From: Bacillota bacterium
GTDB lineage: Bacteria; Bacillota; Clostridia; Christensenellales; Aristaeellaceae
Length of the DNA stretch: 36,418 nucleotides
Reading direction: 5' to 3'
Assembly (NCBI GenBank): GCA_023411175.1
Contig: JAEYPB010000009.1
Location: 1 to 36,418 of the forward strand
Shown here: positions 7,344-16,350 of the stretch, piece by piece
Position numbering within the stretch: the first letter of the stretch is position 1
Layout of the letters: each line of letters begins with the position of its first letter
Notes under the pieces: model-generated
Databases searched by the model: none
Told to the model about the DNA's origin: nothing
What the model saw: only the letters and a program-made list of their open reading frames with translations
Translations under genes and position numbers: made by a program

Positions 7344-9806
7344 ACGAAACCATCCACAAGCCGCTACATCGGCAGCATCGTGCTCTTGCTCCTGGTCTTT
7401 TCCGCCATCATCTTCAAGATGTACGACATGCAGGTGGCCAGCGGTGAACTCTACGCCGAGCAGGCCGCGAGCAAAACGACGCGCTCCATCACACTGACGG
7501 GCATGCGCGGCACCATCTACGATGCCAACATGACGCCGCTGGCCTACGACCGGCGCGCCTACAATGTGCAGTTCTACCGGGACCCCACGCTTTCCTCAGA
7601 GCAAAACCGAGCGGAGTATACGCGTTCCATCATCGAGGCCATCCGCCTGATCGAATCCAACGGCAAAAAGACCATCGAGGGCTTCTGGCTGGAAAAGGGC
7701 GAGGACGGCGTGTGGCGCTTCAACACCGGCACGGACAACGTCACCGCCGCCGCGAAGCGCGAGCAGCAGTGGCGTGAAAATTTCTACCTGACCAGCGTCC
7801 CCGAAGAGCAGCTCTTTGATAGGCTCTGCCTGAACTATTCCATCCCCGACGACCTGACCGACGAGGAGAAGGTCAAGGTTCTGACCATCTGGCAGCAGTC
7901 CCGCATGTACAACTATCTGTCCCAACCCGTCACGATCGCCTACAATGTGGACTTTGAAACGGTCTCCGAAATCGAAGTCCGCGGGAATGACCTTCCCGGC
8001 ATCACCATCGCCGAGAGCTCAACCCGCGTGTACCCCAAGAAATCTCTGGCCGCCCATACGATCGGCTACATCGCCAAGATTTCCGGCGAAAAGACGCTGG
8101 AAGCCTACAAGGAAAAGGGCTACGCCAACGACGCAATGGTGGGGCAGACCGGCATCGAATATTCGATGGAGGATCAGCTGACCCCCTACATCACCTACCG
8201 CCAGGGCAAGCGCGTCGTCGAGGTCAACAACCGCGGCAAGGTCATCCGCGAGATTTCCTACCAGGCGCCGCTGGACGGCAACGACGTGATCCTGACCATC
8301 GATACCCAGCTCCAGGCGGAGATGGAGAAGTACCTTGAAAAGAACATCAACTACATCCGCGCCGAGCAGGAGGCGCTGATCAAAAGCGGGGCGTGGCGGT
8401 CCGCCAACAGGACCGAGCTCAGAAATTACGCCGCGCAGGATCGGGAGATCATGACCGCCGCCACCGGCGCGATGATCGCCATCGATCCGCATACCGGAAA
8501 TGTGCTCGCGATGGCCAGCTACCCCACCTTCGACCTTTCCATGTTCTCCGACGGCGTGGATTCCGCCACGTGGAACGAGCTTGTAAACGACGAGCGGAAC
8601 CCGCTCTACAACCGCGTGGTGTCCACCCGAGACACGCCCGGCTCGATCTTCAAGCTTGTCACCGCGCTGGGCGCGCTGATGGAGGGCGACCTGACCCTCG
8701 ACACCCGCATCACCGACAAGGGCCCCTTCAAAGGCACTGACCTTTCCTACCAGCCCAGCTGCTGGATTTCAAAGGGGCAGCGCTGGAAGCACGCCGACCA
8801 GACGGTCATCGAGGGCATCAAGAACAGCTGCAACTATTTCTTCTTCACCGTCGGCGAAAAGATGGGTTCGGAGAAGCTTACAAAGTGGGGCGCGCTTCTG
8901 GGGCTCACCAGCCGCACCGGCATCGAGCTGCCCAACGAGACGACGTCCTTTGTCGGCAACCAGCTGATGCTCTACGATTCCGACCGCGCCATCGACAAGC
9001 AGTACACCTCAAAGCCCATGTACTCCGCCTTCATGATCAAAAAGGCGCTGACGCGCATCGGCGAAGACCGGGGTATTGAGTATGACGACGAGCGCATGGA
9101 CCAGGTGACCAAGCAGCTCCTCGATATCGTCAACGAGGAAGGCGTCAAGGATACCTGGCCGCCCAAGATCCGCAAGATCCTGCTGGAGGACATGAACCTG
9201 CCCAGCCGCTATATCTCGAACAACTTCCTGGTCAACGAATTCTACTATTATATCAACGACCTGCGCTGGACGTCGAACGAAACCATCATGGCGGCCATCG
9301 GCCAGTCCATCACCCAGATCACGCCGGTGGCGGCGGCCAGGTACGTGGCGGCTATTGCAAACGGCGGCACTGTGTACGATGTGCACGTCCTGGACAAGGT
9401 GGTCTCGCCCAGCGGCAGCGTGCAGATCGACAAGGAGCCCACGGTGGTCAACCACATCAGCGGCGCGAAGAGCTACCTCGCGGCCATCCAGGAGGGCATG
9501 AAGGAAGTGACCTCGGTCGAAAACGACGGCACCGCGGCCAGCTACTTCTCAAAATCCTCGGTGAAGATCGCCGCCAAGACCGGCACGGCCCAGAGAACCA
9601 AGCTGGACGTTGAGAACAACTCCTGGCTGGTGAGCTATGCGCCCTACGACAAGGACCCCGAGATCGTCGTCATCTCCTACATCCAAAACGGCTACGCGGG
9701 CGCGAAATCGGCCAACGGTGTCATCAAGACCATCGAATACTACATGAACAGCCTCAAGAAGACGGACACCACCACGGTCGCCACCACCGACCGTCTGGCG
9801 GACTAG
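7344..9806 (+). CDS. mrdA: penicillin-binding protein 2 (elongation transpeptidase), apparent ACG start
   Basis: This class B PBP crosslinks lateral-wall peptidoglycan with RodA. After a short N-terminus comes one membrane helix (SIVLLLLVFSAIIFKMY), a dimerisation domain, and a transpeptidase domain with SIFK (Ser434), SCN (495-497) and KTGT (745). A segment of about 90 residues rich in charged residues separates the SxN motif from GQSITQITP, making the protein longer than usual (about 820 aa). The start is unusual: GGGAGGG is followed after six bases by ACG-AAA, exactly where ATG-AAA is expected. No ATG, GTG or TTG with a binding site exists nearby; the next in-frame candidates lie inside mreD without one. 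ACG initiation or a sequence error is likely. Confidence 0.93.
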   Translation, partial: TKPSTSRYIGSIVLLLLVFSAIIFKMYDMQVASGELYAEQAASKTTRSITLTGMRGTIYDANMTPLAYDRRAYNVQFYRDPTLSSEQNRAEYTRSIIEAIRLIESNGKKTIEGFWLEKGEDGVWRFNTGTDNVTAAAKREQQWRENFYLTSVPEEQLFDRLCLNYSIPDDLTDEEKVKVLTIWQQSRMYNYLSQPVTIAYNVDFETVSEIEVRGNDLPGITIAESSTRVYPKKSLAAHTIGYIAKISGEKTLEAYKEKGYANDAMVGQTGIEYSMEDQLTPYITYRQGKRVVEVNNRGKVIREISYQAPLDGNDVILTIDTQLQAEMEKYLEKNINYIRAEQEALIKSGAWRSANRTELRNYAAQDREIMTAATGAMIAIDPHTGNVLAMASYPTFDLSMFSDGVDSATWNELVNDERNPLYNRVVSTRDTPGSIFKLVTALGALMEGDLTLDTRITDKGPFKGTDLSYQPSCWISKGQRWKHADQTVIEGIKNSCNYFFFTVGEKMGSEKLTKWGALLGLTSRTGIELPNETTSFVGNQLMLYDSDRAIDKQYTSKPMYSAFMIKKALTRIGEDRGIEYDDERMDQVTKQLLDIVNEEGVKDTWPPKIRKILLEDMNLPSRYISNNFLVNEFYYYINDLRWTSNETIMAAIGQSITQITPVAAARYVAAIANGGTVYDVHVLDKVVSPSGSVQIDKEPTVVNHISGAKSYLAAIQEGMKEVTSVENDGTAASYFSKSSVKIAAKTGTAQRTKLDVENNSWLVSYAPYDKDPEIVVISYIQNGYAGAKSANGVIKTIEYYMNSLKKTDTTTVATTDRLAD

Positions 9807-9818
9807 CGGGAGAGCGGG

Positions 9819-10598
9819 ATGGGAGAGTCGATCGTCATTACGTCCGGCAAGGGCGGCTCCGGAAAATCTACCGTCGCCGTCAATCTCGGCGCGGCGCTGG
9901 CCGCGTCGGGGCGGAGCGTCGTCCTGGTCGATATGGACATGGGCATGCGCTCGCTGGACATCCTTTGCGGCCTGGAAAACAAAATTGTCTACGATCTGGC
10001 CGACGTCGCCGACGGCCTTTGCCGCGTCAAGCAGGCCATCGTAAAGCACCCGTCCATCGAAGGCCTGCACCTGGTCAGCGCCGCCCAGACCCGGGGAAGC
10101 GACGCGATTTCGCCCGCCCGGTCCCGCGAGGTGATGGAGGAGCTCAAGGCGCGCTTTGACCTCGTCCTGATCGACTGCCCCGCCGGCGTCGGCCGAGGTT
10201 TCCGCAACGCCGCCTCCGGCGCGGACCGCGCGCTGATCGTCTCGTTGACAGACCCGGTGTCCCTCCGGGACGCGGAGCGCGTGGCCGGCCTTCTCGCGCG
10301 CAGCGACATCCTGAGCCCGGTGCTGGCGTTCAACCGCGTCCTGCCCCCGAAGGGTAGGCGGGGCGGCAACAGGCCCCTCGAGCTCGCCGACCGACTGGGG
10401 ATGACGCTCGTTGGCGTCATCCCGGAAGATGCTTCCATTCAAGTTGCGATGCCGGATAAGCGCGCGGCACACGCGTCGTCCCCGGCCGTTCGCGCGATCC
10501 GCGAACTTTCCCGCCGCCTGATGGGCGAGGACCTGCCGCTTGCGGGGCTTCCCCGTGAGCCGCTGATCAAACGCATTGTGAGGGCAATTGTACAATGA
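9819..10598 (+). CDS. minD: MinD/ParA-like ATPase in the rod operon
   Basis: This 259-residue deviant-Walker ATPase begins with TSGKGGSGKSTVAVNLG, holding both the signature lysine and the P-loop lysine. DMDMGMRSLD and LIDCPAGVGRGF are the MinD switch regions. The last residues, PLIKRIVRAIVQ, form a short amphipathic basic helix like the MinD membrane-targeting sequence. MinD places the division site by recruiting MinC at the membrane. No minC or minE lies next to it; instead it sits 12 bases after PBP2 and overlaps rodA by four bases (ATGA). It could be true MinD with MinC elsewhere, or a MinD relative serving the elongation complex. Confidence 0.88.
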   Translation: MGESIVITSGKGGSGKSTVAVNLGAALAASGRSVVLVDMDMGMRSLDILCGLENKIVYDLADVADGLCRVKQAIVKHPSIEGLHLVSAAQTRGSDAISPARSREVMEELKARFDLVLIDCPAGVGRGFRNAASGADRALIVSLTDPVSLRDAERVAGLLARSDILSPVLAFNRVLPPKGRRGGNRPLELADRLGMTLVGVIPEDASIQVAMPDKRAAHASSPAVRAIRELSRRLMGEDLPLAGLPREPLIKRIVRAIVQ

Positions 10599-11863
10599 TA
10601 GCCAGACAGGAAACCAGAGCCGCTTCCGGCGTGAAGCGCTTTAAGCACATCGCGAAGCTGATACAGGCCAACCGGTTCAACACGCACATGATGCGCTCGT
10701 TCGACTGGTCGTTCTTCATCCTCGTGATGGGCATTGCGCTGTTCGGCGTGGTGTGTATCTTCGCGGCCACCGCCGCGCCGGCAGACGCGCAGCCCAAGTC
10801 GATCATAGAGATGCTCACCACCCAGCCCACCAACTACGCGAGGCTTCAGATCATCTGGCTCATGGCGGGGCTTGTGCTGATGGCCGCGATGGTCTACCTG
10901 GACTACGAATACCTCTCTCAATGGGCGAACCTGATTTACTGGGCGAACATCGCGCTCCTCTTCATCGTGCTGTTCATGGAGCGCGGCCGAGGCAACATGG
11001 CGGGCTGGTTCCGCTGGGGCGCGGAGTCCAACCGCACGATGCAGCCTTCCGAGTTCGGAAAGCTGGCGATCATCATCGCGATGGCAAAGCTCTTTTCCGG
11101 GCGGCAAAAACCCATCACCACCGTGGCGGAGCTGGTACCGGTATTGGTATACATAGGCCTTCCGCTGGTCCTGATCGTTCTGCAGCCGGACGTGGGCACG
11201 GCCCTTGTTTACATGGTCATCTTCGCGGTGATGCTGTTCGCGTCCGGCACCAACTACAAATTGATCGTCGGGATGATCTGTATCGCGGTGCTCCTGATCG
11301 TACCGGTATGGTATTTCATGAACACATCGGAGAGCAGCTTCCGCGCCAACCGTATCCGCGTCTGGCTGGACCCGACGCTCGACACCTCCGGCGCAGGCAT
11401 GCAGATGGCAAATGCCCGCATCGCGCTGGGCTCGGGCGGCCTGTACGGCAAGGGCCTGTTCTCGGTGGGCAGCTTCGCCTCGCTCAACTACATCCCCGAC
11501 GATTATACCGACTTCATCTTCGCCATCGTCTGCGAAACTTTTGGATTTATCGGAGCGGCGGTGATCGTGGGCGCGATGATGGCCATGCTGGTGCGCATGG
11601 TATTCATGAGCATGCGCGCGACGGACGCTTTCGGCTCGTATGTGATCCTGGGCGTCATGGCGATGATGGGCTTTCACATCATCGAAAACATCGGCATGGT
11701 GGTGGGGCTTCTGCCCGTCACCGGCATTCCGTTGCCGTTCATCAGCTACGGCGGCTCAAACCTCTTGACCAACATGATGGGGCTGGGCATCGTGCTGGGC
11801 ATCTCGATGCGATCCAAGGACCGCGTGAAATCGGCGCGTCCAAGGATGACGGCGAGGCTCTAG
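10595..11863 (+). CDS. rodA: SEDS glycosyltransferase RodA
   Basis: RodA polymerises glycan strands from lipid II in the elongation complex with PBP2. This 422-residue protein has about ten membrane helices and the SEDS landmarks VLQPDVGTAL, whose Asp is the putative catalytic residue, GSGGLYGKG in the large loop, and PLPFISYGGSNLLTNM near the end. An N-terminal cytoplasmic stretch of about 35 residues precedes the first helix. The ATG overlaps the minD stop, so the two are translationally coupled. RodA rather than FtsW is favoured by the mre-PBP2 context. Confidence 0.93.
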   Translation: MIARQETRAASGVKRFKHIAKLIQANRFNTHMMRSFDWSFFILVMGIALFGVVCIFAATAAPADAQPKSIIEMLTTQPTNYARLQIIWLMAGLVLMAAMVYLDYEYLSQWANLIYWANIALLFIVLFMERGRGNMAGWFRWGAESNRTMQPSEFGKLAIIIAMAKLFSGRQKPITTVAELVPVLVYIGLPLVLIVLQPDVGTALVYMVIFAVMLFASGTNYKLIVGMICIAVLLIVPVWYFMNTSESSFRANRIRVWLDPTLDTSGAGMQMANARIALGSGGLYGKGLFSVGSFASLNYIPDDYTDFIFAIVCETFGFIGAAVIVGAMMAMLVRMVFMSMRATDAFGSYVILGVMAMMGFHIIENIGMVVGLLPVTGIPLPFISYGGSNLLTNMMGLGIVLGISMRSKDRVKSARPRMTARL

Positions 11864-11869
11864 CTTTTT

Positions 11870-11885
11870 GCGGCCGCGAGGCCGC
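11870..11885 (+). terminator. short GC hairpin after rodA, possible weak terminator
   Basis: GCGGCC and GGCCGC form a 6-bp stem with loop GCGA just after the rodA stop, followed only by CTTTG. The poor T-run makes termination doubtful. A possible TATGAT -10 for the next gene lies at 11909-11914, with no good -35. Confidence 0.3.
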
Positions 11886-11954
11886 CTTTGCCGATCATCG
11901 GGCTTTAGTATGATGCTCTGATAAAAAGATGCGATAAACGGGGAGGACAAAGCG

Positions 11955-12881
11955 TTGATTACCGCCGTCGGCCTGAACCTTTCGATCGACCGCACCATCG
12001 AGGTGCCGCGCCTCGTGCCCTACGGCACCAACCGCGCGCTCGCGGCCCGCTCGGATCCGGGCGGCAAGGCGATGAACGTGGCGTTGATGGCTTCGCGCCT
12101 CGGTGCCGAGGCAGCCATCACCGGATTCATGCGCTCGGAAAGCGCGGCGTTCTTTTCGGAAAGACTTGAACAGGCGAAGGTTCAGGATGATTTTGTGCTT
12201 CTTCCCGGCGCGATCCGGGTAAACGTTAAGGTGCTGGACCGGGAAGCGGGCGCGGTGACGGAGTTCAACGAGTCCGGCGAACCGGTGGGGGAGGCGGACC
12301 TTGAAGCTATACGCCGGAGAGTGAGCGAGATGGCCGCGCGTGGCGGGTGGCTGGTTCTGACCGGTTCTCTGCCGCCCGGCTGCCCGAAGGACTTTTACCT
12401 GCGGCTGATGGCGGATGTTCCGGGGCTGAACGTGGCCCTCGATGCCGATGGGGAGGCGCTGAGGTGCGCCGTGGACGGCCGGCCGGCGCTGGTCAAGCCC
12501 AACAGGCGGGAGCTTGAAGGGCTCACGGGCAGGCCGATGGCGGAGAGAGACGACATCCGGCGGGGCGCGGCGGAGTTGATCGAGCGGGGAGCGGGGGCCG
12601 TGGTGGTATCGCTGGGCGACAAAGGCGCGCTGGCGGCCGCACCCGGCGAATGCCTGTTCGCGGAGCCGCCGGATGTGCACATCCGATCAACGGTCGGCGC
12701 GGGGGACGCCATGGTCGCGGGGCTGGTGGCGGCGCTGGCGGAGGGAAAGTCGCTCGAAGGCGCGCTCCGGTCGGGCGTGGCGGCGGCGGGCGCCGCGGTC
12801 GCTACCCCGGGTACGCAGGCGGCGCCGCTTGAGATCTACCAGCATATATATAAAACGATATCAATTCAGAAGGTGATGTAA
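11955..12881 (+). CDS. fruK: PfkB-family hexose-phosphate kinase, probably 1-phosphofructokinase
   Basis: This 308-residue ribokinase-fold enzyme phosphorylates a sugar phosphate, most likely fructose 1-phosphate. It shows the N-terminal substrate motif GGKAMNVALMASRLG (usually GGKGxN), LTGSLPPGCP in the middle, and STVGAGDAMVAG, whose Asp is the catalytic base. The start is TTG with GGGAGGA upstream. Neither a fructose PTS gene nor a DeoR-type regulator is adjacent, so tagatose-6-phosphate kinase or another PfkB role cannot be excluded. Its stop directly abuts the start of homoserine dehydrogenase, so the two are cotranscribed. Confidence 0.85.
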   Translation: MITAVGLNLSIDRTIEVPRLVPYGTNRALAARSDPGGKAMNVALMASRLGAEAAITGFMRSESAAFFSERLEQAKVQDDFVLLPGAIRVNVKVLDREAGAVTEFNESGEPVGEADLEAIRRRVSEMAARGGWLVLTGSLPPGCPKDFYLRLMADVPGLNVALDADGEALRCAVDGRPALVKPNRRELEGLTGRPMAERDDIRRGAAELIERGAGAVVVSLGDKGALAAAPGECLFAEPPDVHIRSTVGAGDAMVAGLVAALAEGKSLEGALRSGVAAAGAAVATPGTQAAPLEIYQHIYKTISIQKVM

Positions 12882-13934
12882 ATGACGGGCGTAGCGATTA
12901 TGGGATGTGGCACGGTAGGCGCGGGCGCAATGAAAATGCTGACGGAAAACGCGCGGGAGATTACGCGGGCTGCGGGGAGAGCGGTTGGCCTGACGCATGT
13001 GCTGGATGTGCGCCCGGTGGCGGTGCCGGCGGGGGTCGTGCAGGCCAAGACGCTGGACGAGGCGCTGGCAAACGAGGACACAAAAATTTTCGTCGAATCC
13101 ATCGGCGGGCGCGGCGTCGCCTACGAGTTCACCCGGCGCGCGCTTTCTGCCGGACGACATGTCGTGACTTCCAACAAGGAACTGGTGGCGGAGCACGGCG
13201 ATGAGCTGACCGCGCTGGCCGAGGCAAACGGCGTCATGTACCGCTACGAGGCGTCGGTGGGCGGCGGCGTTCCGGTGATCAGGCCCCTCAACACCTGCCT
13301 CGCGGGCAACCGAATCCTGTCGATAAACGGCATCGTCAACGGCAGCACGAACTATCTTCTGACCCGCATGGAAAAGTTTGGGCTCAGTTTCTCGGCGGCG
13401 CTGGGCGAGGCGCAGTCACTGGGCTACGTGGAAGGCAATCCGGACGCCGACCTTGAGGGCTGGGATGCCAGGCGCAAGCTGGCCATCCTCGCAAACACCG
13501 CCTTTGGCGCGAAGTTTTCGGATGACAAGCTGATTCCCACCACGGGCATCAAGTCCCTTACCGAGGCGGACTTTGAAAAGGCCCATGCGCTGGGCGGCAC
13601 CATCAAGCTCATCGCCCACGCGCGGCGGACGGACGGAGGCTGGACGGGCTGGGTTTCCCCGGCGTTTGTGCCGACCGGTCACATGCTCCACGGCGTCAGC
13701 GACGTGTTTAACGGCATTCTCGTCCGCGGTGACTTTGCCGGCGATGTGATGTTCTATGGCCGCGGCGCGGGTGCGGAGCCCACCGCCAGCGCCATCATCG
13801 GCGACATCATCGAAATTTCCCGCGCGCTGGACAGGCCGCATCACGGCGGCGCGTGGTCAGTCGTCCCGGCATTTGAGACGGAGGCCCAGCCCCGCTTCGC
13901 TTGGGAAGGCACCTGCATCCGCGCGCTGGCATAA
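12882..13934 (+). CDS. hom: homoserine dehydrogenase without ACT domain
   Basis: This enzyme reduces aspartate semialdehyde to homoserine on the way to threonine and methionine. The 350-residue protein has the nucleotide loop MGCGTVGAG at 8-16, SNKELVAEHG with a conserved lysine, and EASVGGGVPVIRPL plus NGIVNGSTNYLL, which are family signatures. The C-terminal ACT domain that gives threonine feedback in Bacillus-type enzymes (about 430 aa) is absent. The ATG follows the fruK TAA with no gap, and AAGGTGAT at the fruK end supplies the binding site. No thrB, thrC or lysC lies nearby. Confidence 0.93.
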   Translation: MTGVAIMGCGTVGAGAMKMLTENAREITRAAGRAVGLTHVLDVRPVAVPAGVVQAKTLDEALANEDTKIFVESIGGRGVAYEFTRRALSAGRHVVTSNKELVAEHGDELTALAEANGVMYRYEASVGGGVPVIRPLNTCLAGNRILSINGIVNGSTNYLLTRMEKFGLSFSAALGEAQSLGYVEGNPDADLEGWDARRKLAILANTAFGAKFSDDKLIPTTGIKSLTEADFEKAHALGGTIKLIAHARRTDGGWTGWVSPAFVPTGHMLHGVSDVFNGILVRGDFAGDVMFYGRGAGAEPTASAIIGDIIEISRALDRPHHGGAWSVVPAFETEAQPRFAWEGTCIRALA

Positions 13935-13977
13935 CCCGCCGCCGCACCTCATAGGGTGCGTCGAGGGGGGACACGCC

Positions 13978-14673
13978 ATGTTCGAGAGCTTTCCGGGCTG
14001 CGACGCCTTCGCAAAGGATGGGCGGCACGCTTGTCTTGTGCTGCCCGATTTTTTTGAAAATGGAAAAGCACGGCTCGTCGCAGAAGCGCTGCGCGAGGCC
14101 GGTTTTGCGATGGTCATACACAATACGCGCCGCGGCGATGAAACATCCGGCGGCGCGTTTTCGTCCAATTGGCGTTCGTGTCTGGATGGGGCGCGGGAAA
14201 CCTATTCTAGGCTGGCCCGCGCGCACGATTCGGTCGCTGTCTTGGGATTTTCCCTGGGCGGTGCGTTGGCGCTCATCCTGGCGGCGGAATACCCCGTTTC
14301 GTCGGTGGTTGCGGTGTGTCCGGCGCTGAAGCTGCGCGACCCGCTCGGGCTGCGCTTTTCCCGGCAGGCGCGCGCCCGGCTTACCGGGGAGGCCATCGGC
14401 ACGGGGGACGCATTGACGCTTATGCGGCTGGCGCGGCATAGCCTCTTCGCGGTGGTGGCGCCCGCGCTCATCCTGCAGACGGAGGACTTGGGGCCGGTTC
14501 ACTCCCGCGCCGCAAAGCTGGCGTTTTCGGACATTTCGTCCCGGGAGAAGCGCTTGATCCGGCTGACACAGCCCTGCCGCGGATTTCCGGGAGAAACCGG
14601 CTGCGACCAGCAGATCAGCGCGATAAAGAACCATCTTTGCCACGGGCTTGCCCCAAAAACGCTTGTAAACTGA
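13978..14673 (+). CDS. alpha/beta hydrolase
   Basis: This 231-residue protein has the hydrolase nucleophile elbow GFSLGGALAL near residue 90, with Ser in GxSxG. A preceding ACLVLPDFFENG strand and a following VVAVCPALKLRDP strand fit the fold. An acidic residue appears in LILQTEDLGPVHSRAA and a possible histidine near the C-terminus. The substrate is not evident; it resembles small esterases of the Est30 type. The ATG at 13978 has GAGGGGGG upstream; the open frame further upstream overlaps homoserine dehydrogenase. It probably belongs to the same transcript, 43 bases after hom. Confidence 0.75.
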   Translation: MFESFPGCDAFAKDGRHACLVLPDFFENGKARLVAEALREAGFAMVIHNTRRGDETSGGAFSSNWRSCLDGARETYSRLARAHDSVAVLGFSLGGALALILAAEYPVSSVVAVCPALKLRDPLGLRFSRQARARLTGEAIGTGDALTLMRLARHSLFAVVAPALILQTEDLGPVHSRAAKLAFSDISSREKRLIRLTQPCRGFPGETGCDQQISAIKNHLCHGLAPKTLVN

Positions 14674-14690
14674 AAAAAAACCTGTATAAT
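14663..14690 (+). promoter_or_regulatory. promoter of the PrsA-like lipoprotein gene
   Basis: TTGTAA (14663-14668) and TATAAT (14685-14690) are 16 bases apart. The start point would be near 14697, leaving a 30-base leader with GGAAGG before the ATG at 14728. Confidence 0.7.
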
Positions 14691-14727
14691 GAAACTGAAG
14701 CGAGTGGAACTGAAAGGAAGGTATCGG

Positions 14728-16302
14728 ATGACGAAAGCAATTGCCAAGTGGTTGGCCCTGGCGCTCAGCGCCACGCTGATCCTGTCTGGCTGCGGGTTGA
14801 TCACCATCGACAAAGAAAAAGAGCAGGCTCAGAAGGATTCACAGATCGTCGCGGAGTTTAGCGGCGGCAGCGTGTCCTACGGCGAAGCCATGAAGGAATA
14901 CGAGAACTGGGCCTCCTATTACCAGATGTACGGCTACAACCTGACCGATGAGAACGAGATCAAGGATCTCAAGCAGCAGGTTCTGGACACGCTGGTGCAG
15001 CAGAAGGTCGTCGAAGCCAAGGCCAAGGAAATGGGCCTGACCGAGCTGACCGCCGAGGAGAAGGCCACCTTGGATGAGCAGGCCACCTCCGAGTATGAAG
15101 AAGCCATCAACTACTACATGGGCTATCTGGAAGGGGATACCGAAGAGGAAACTCGCCAGAACGCCGTGGATTATCTTGAGAGCATCGGCTACACGCTGGA
15201 GAGCATTCAGCAGTACAACCTTGCCAACGCTTGGCAGGAGAAGCTGAAGAACGACATCACGAAGGATGTCGCCGTTTCCGATGCCGACGTACAGGCCGCC
15301 TATGAAGCATCCGTGGCTGAGGACCAGGCATCCTACACGGAGGACAACTACAACTTTGAAAACGCCGCCACCTATGGCGACACCGTCACCTGGGTGCCGG
15401 AGGGCTACCGCGCGGTGAAGCACATCCTGCTCACCCTGTCCGATGAGGATGCCGCCGCGCTGAGCGACCTTCAGTCCCAGATCGAGGATGTCAACATCCG
15501 CATCGAGGAGATTCAGAACCCCGAAGCCGCCGCCGAAGGCGAAGAGGGCGACATCTCCGCCTTTAACGACGCCGGAGCCGTTGATTCCACCGAAGCTGCC
15601 GCCGCTGCGGCGACCGCAGAGCCCGAAGCCACCGACGCTGCCGTAGTGGAAGGCGCCACGGTGACCGCAGAGCCCGAAACCACCGATGCCGCAGTGGAAG
15701 ACGCCGCGGCGGACGAAGCCGTCGCCACCGGTGACGAGGACTTTGTGGACGCTTCCGGCCTGGTGGAGGAAGACTTCACCGACGAAGGGACCGAGGATAT
15801 CTCCGCGCTGGACAACCTGACGCTGCCGGAGCTCGAGGCCAAGAGGACGGAGCTGACGAAGCAGCTGGATACCCTGAAGGCGGCTACCCTCGCAAAACTT
15901 CAGCCCAAGATCGACGAGATCCAGGCGAAGATCGCCGCGGGCGAAGACTTTGAAAAGCTGATCGAGCAATACGGCGAGGACGAAGGCATGAAGACTGAGC
16001 CGACCAAGACCAACGGCTATTACGTGTCCGCCACCTCCCAGATGTGGGATGATGCGTTCACCACCGCCGCGATGACGCTCGCGAAGGTGGGCGATGTCTC
16101 CAGCCCGGTGCTGGGACAGAGCGGCGTGCACATCATCAAGTACATCGCCGATGTGACGCCCGGCGCGGTGCCGCTGGAAACCGTCAGGGAGGAAATCCAG
16201 ACTCAGGCCCTGGAACAGGCCCAAAACGACCTCTACGACACGACCGTGTCCAAGTGGGTGTCCGAAGCCAACGCCAAGACCTACGTGGACCGCCTGACCT
16301 GA
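14728..16302 (+). CDS. prsA: PrsA/SurA-like peptidyl-prolyl isomerase lipoprotein
   Basis: This 524-residue secreted foldase has a lipoprotein signal ending LILSGCG, with the lipid-bearing Cys22. A SurA-N-like helical domain follows (about 40-200), then a parvulin domain that begins YRAVKHILLTLSDEDA near 230 and resumes at GEDFEKLIEQYGEDEG near 404, ending with GQSGVHIIKYI. About 150 residues are inserted inside the parvulin domain, including an Ala/Glu/Asp/Thr-rich segment with the repeat TAEPEATDAA / TAEPETTDAA. Parvulins normally run through this point without a break. It should help fold exported proteins on the outer face of the membrane. An upstream start at 14689 overlaps the -10 element and was rejected. 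Confidence 0.88.
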   Translation: MTKAIAKWLALALSATLILSGCGLITIDKEKEQAQKDSQIVAEFSGGSVSYGEAMKEYENWASYYQMYGYNLTDENEIKDLKQQVLDTLVQQKVVEAKAKEMGLTELTAEEKATLDEQATSEYEEAINYYMGYLEGDTEEETRQNAVDYLESIGYTLESIQQYNLANAWQEKLKNDITKDVAVSDADVQAAYEASVAEDQASYTEDNYNFENAATYGDTVTWVPEGYRAVKHILLTLSDEDAAALSDLQSQIEDVNIRIEEIQNPEAAAEGEEGDISAFNDAGAVDSTEAAAAAATAEPEATDAAVVEGATVTAEPETTDAAVEDAAADEAVATGDEDFVDASGLVEEDFTDEGTEDISALDNLTLPELEAKRTELTKQLDTLKAATLAKLQPKIDEIQAKIAAGEDFEKLIEQYGEDEGMKTEPTKTNGYYVSATSQMWDDAFTTAAMTLAKVGDVSSPVLGQSGVHIIKYIADVTPGAVPLETVREEIQTQALEQAQNDLYDTTVSKWVSEANAKTYVDRLT

Positions 16303-16323
16303 TCGAGCAATCGCTCCATTCGA

Positions 16324-16350
16324 GCCGCCGCGCGAAAGCGCGGCGGCTTT
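16324..16350 (+). terminator. strong rho-independent terminator after prsA
   Basis: GCCGCCGCGC and GCGCGGCGGC form a perfect 10-bp stem closed by a GAAA loop, followed by TTT. It ends the prsA transcript 22 bases after the stop. The T-run is short. Confidence 0.8.

Noticed and set aside
9819..10598. ParA-type plasmid partition protein
   Set aside because: The MinD switch motif, C-terminal amphipathic helix and rod-operon position argue for MinD; no parB is adjacent.
10439..11677. Long minus-strand frame opposite minD and rodA (412 codons)
   Set aside because: Translation is rich in His, Arg and Asp with no domain motif; it is the shadow of rodA, whose SEDS motifs are clear.
14839..16224. 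Long open frame on the minus strand opposite prsA (461 codons)
   Set aside because: It mirrors the codon pattern of the GC-rich prsA gene, has low-complexity His/Gly/Val-rich content and no binding site. prsA has signal, lipobox and domain motifs.
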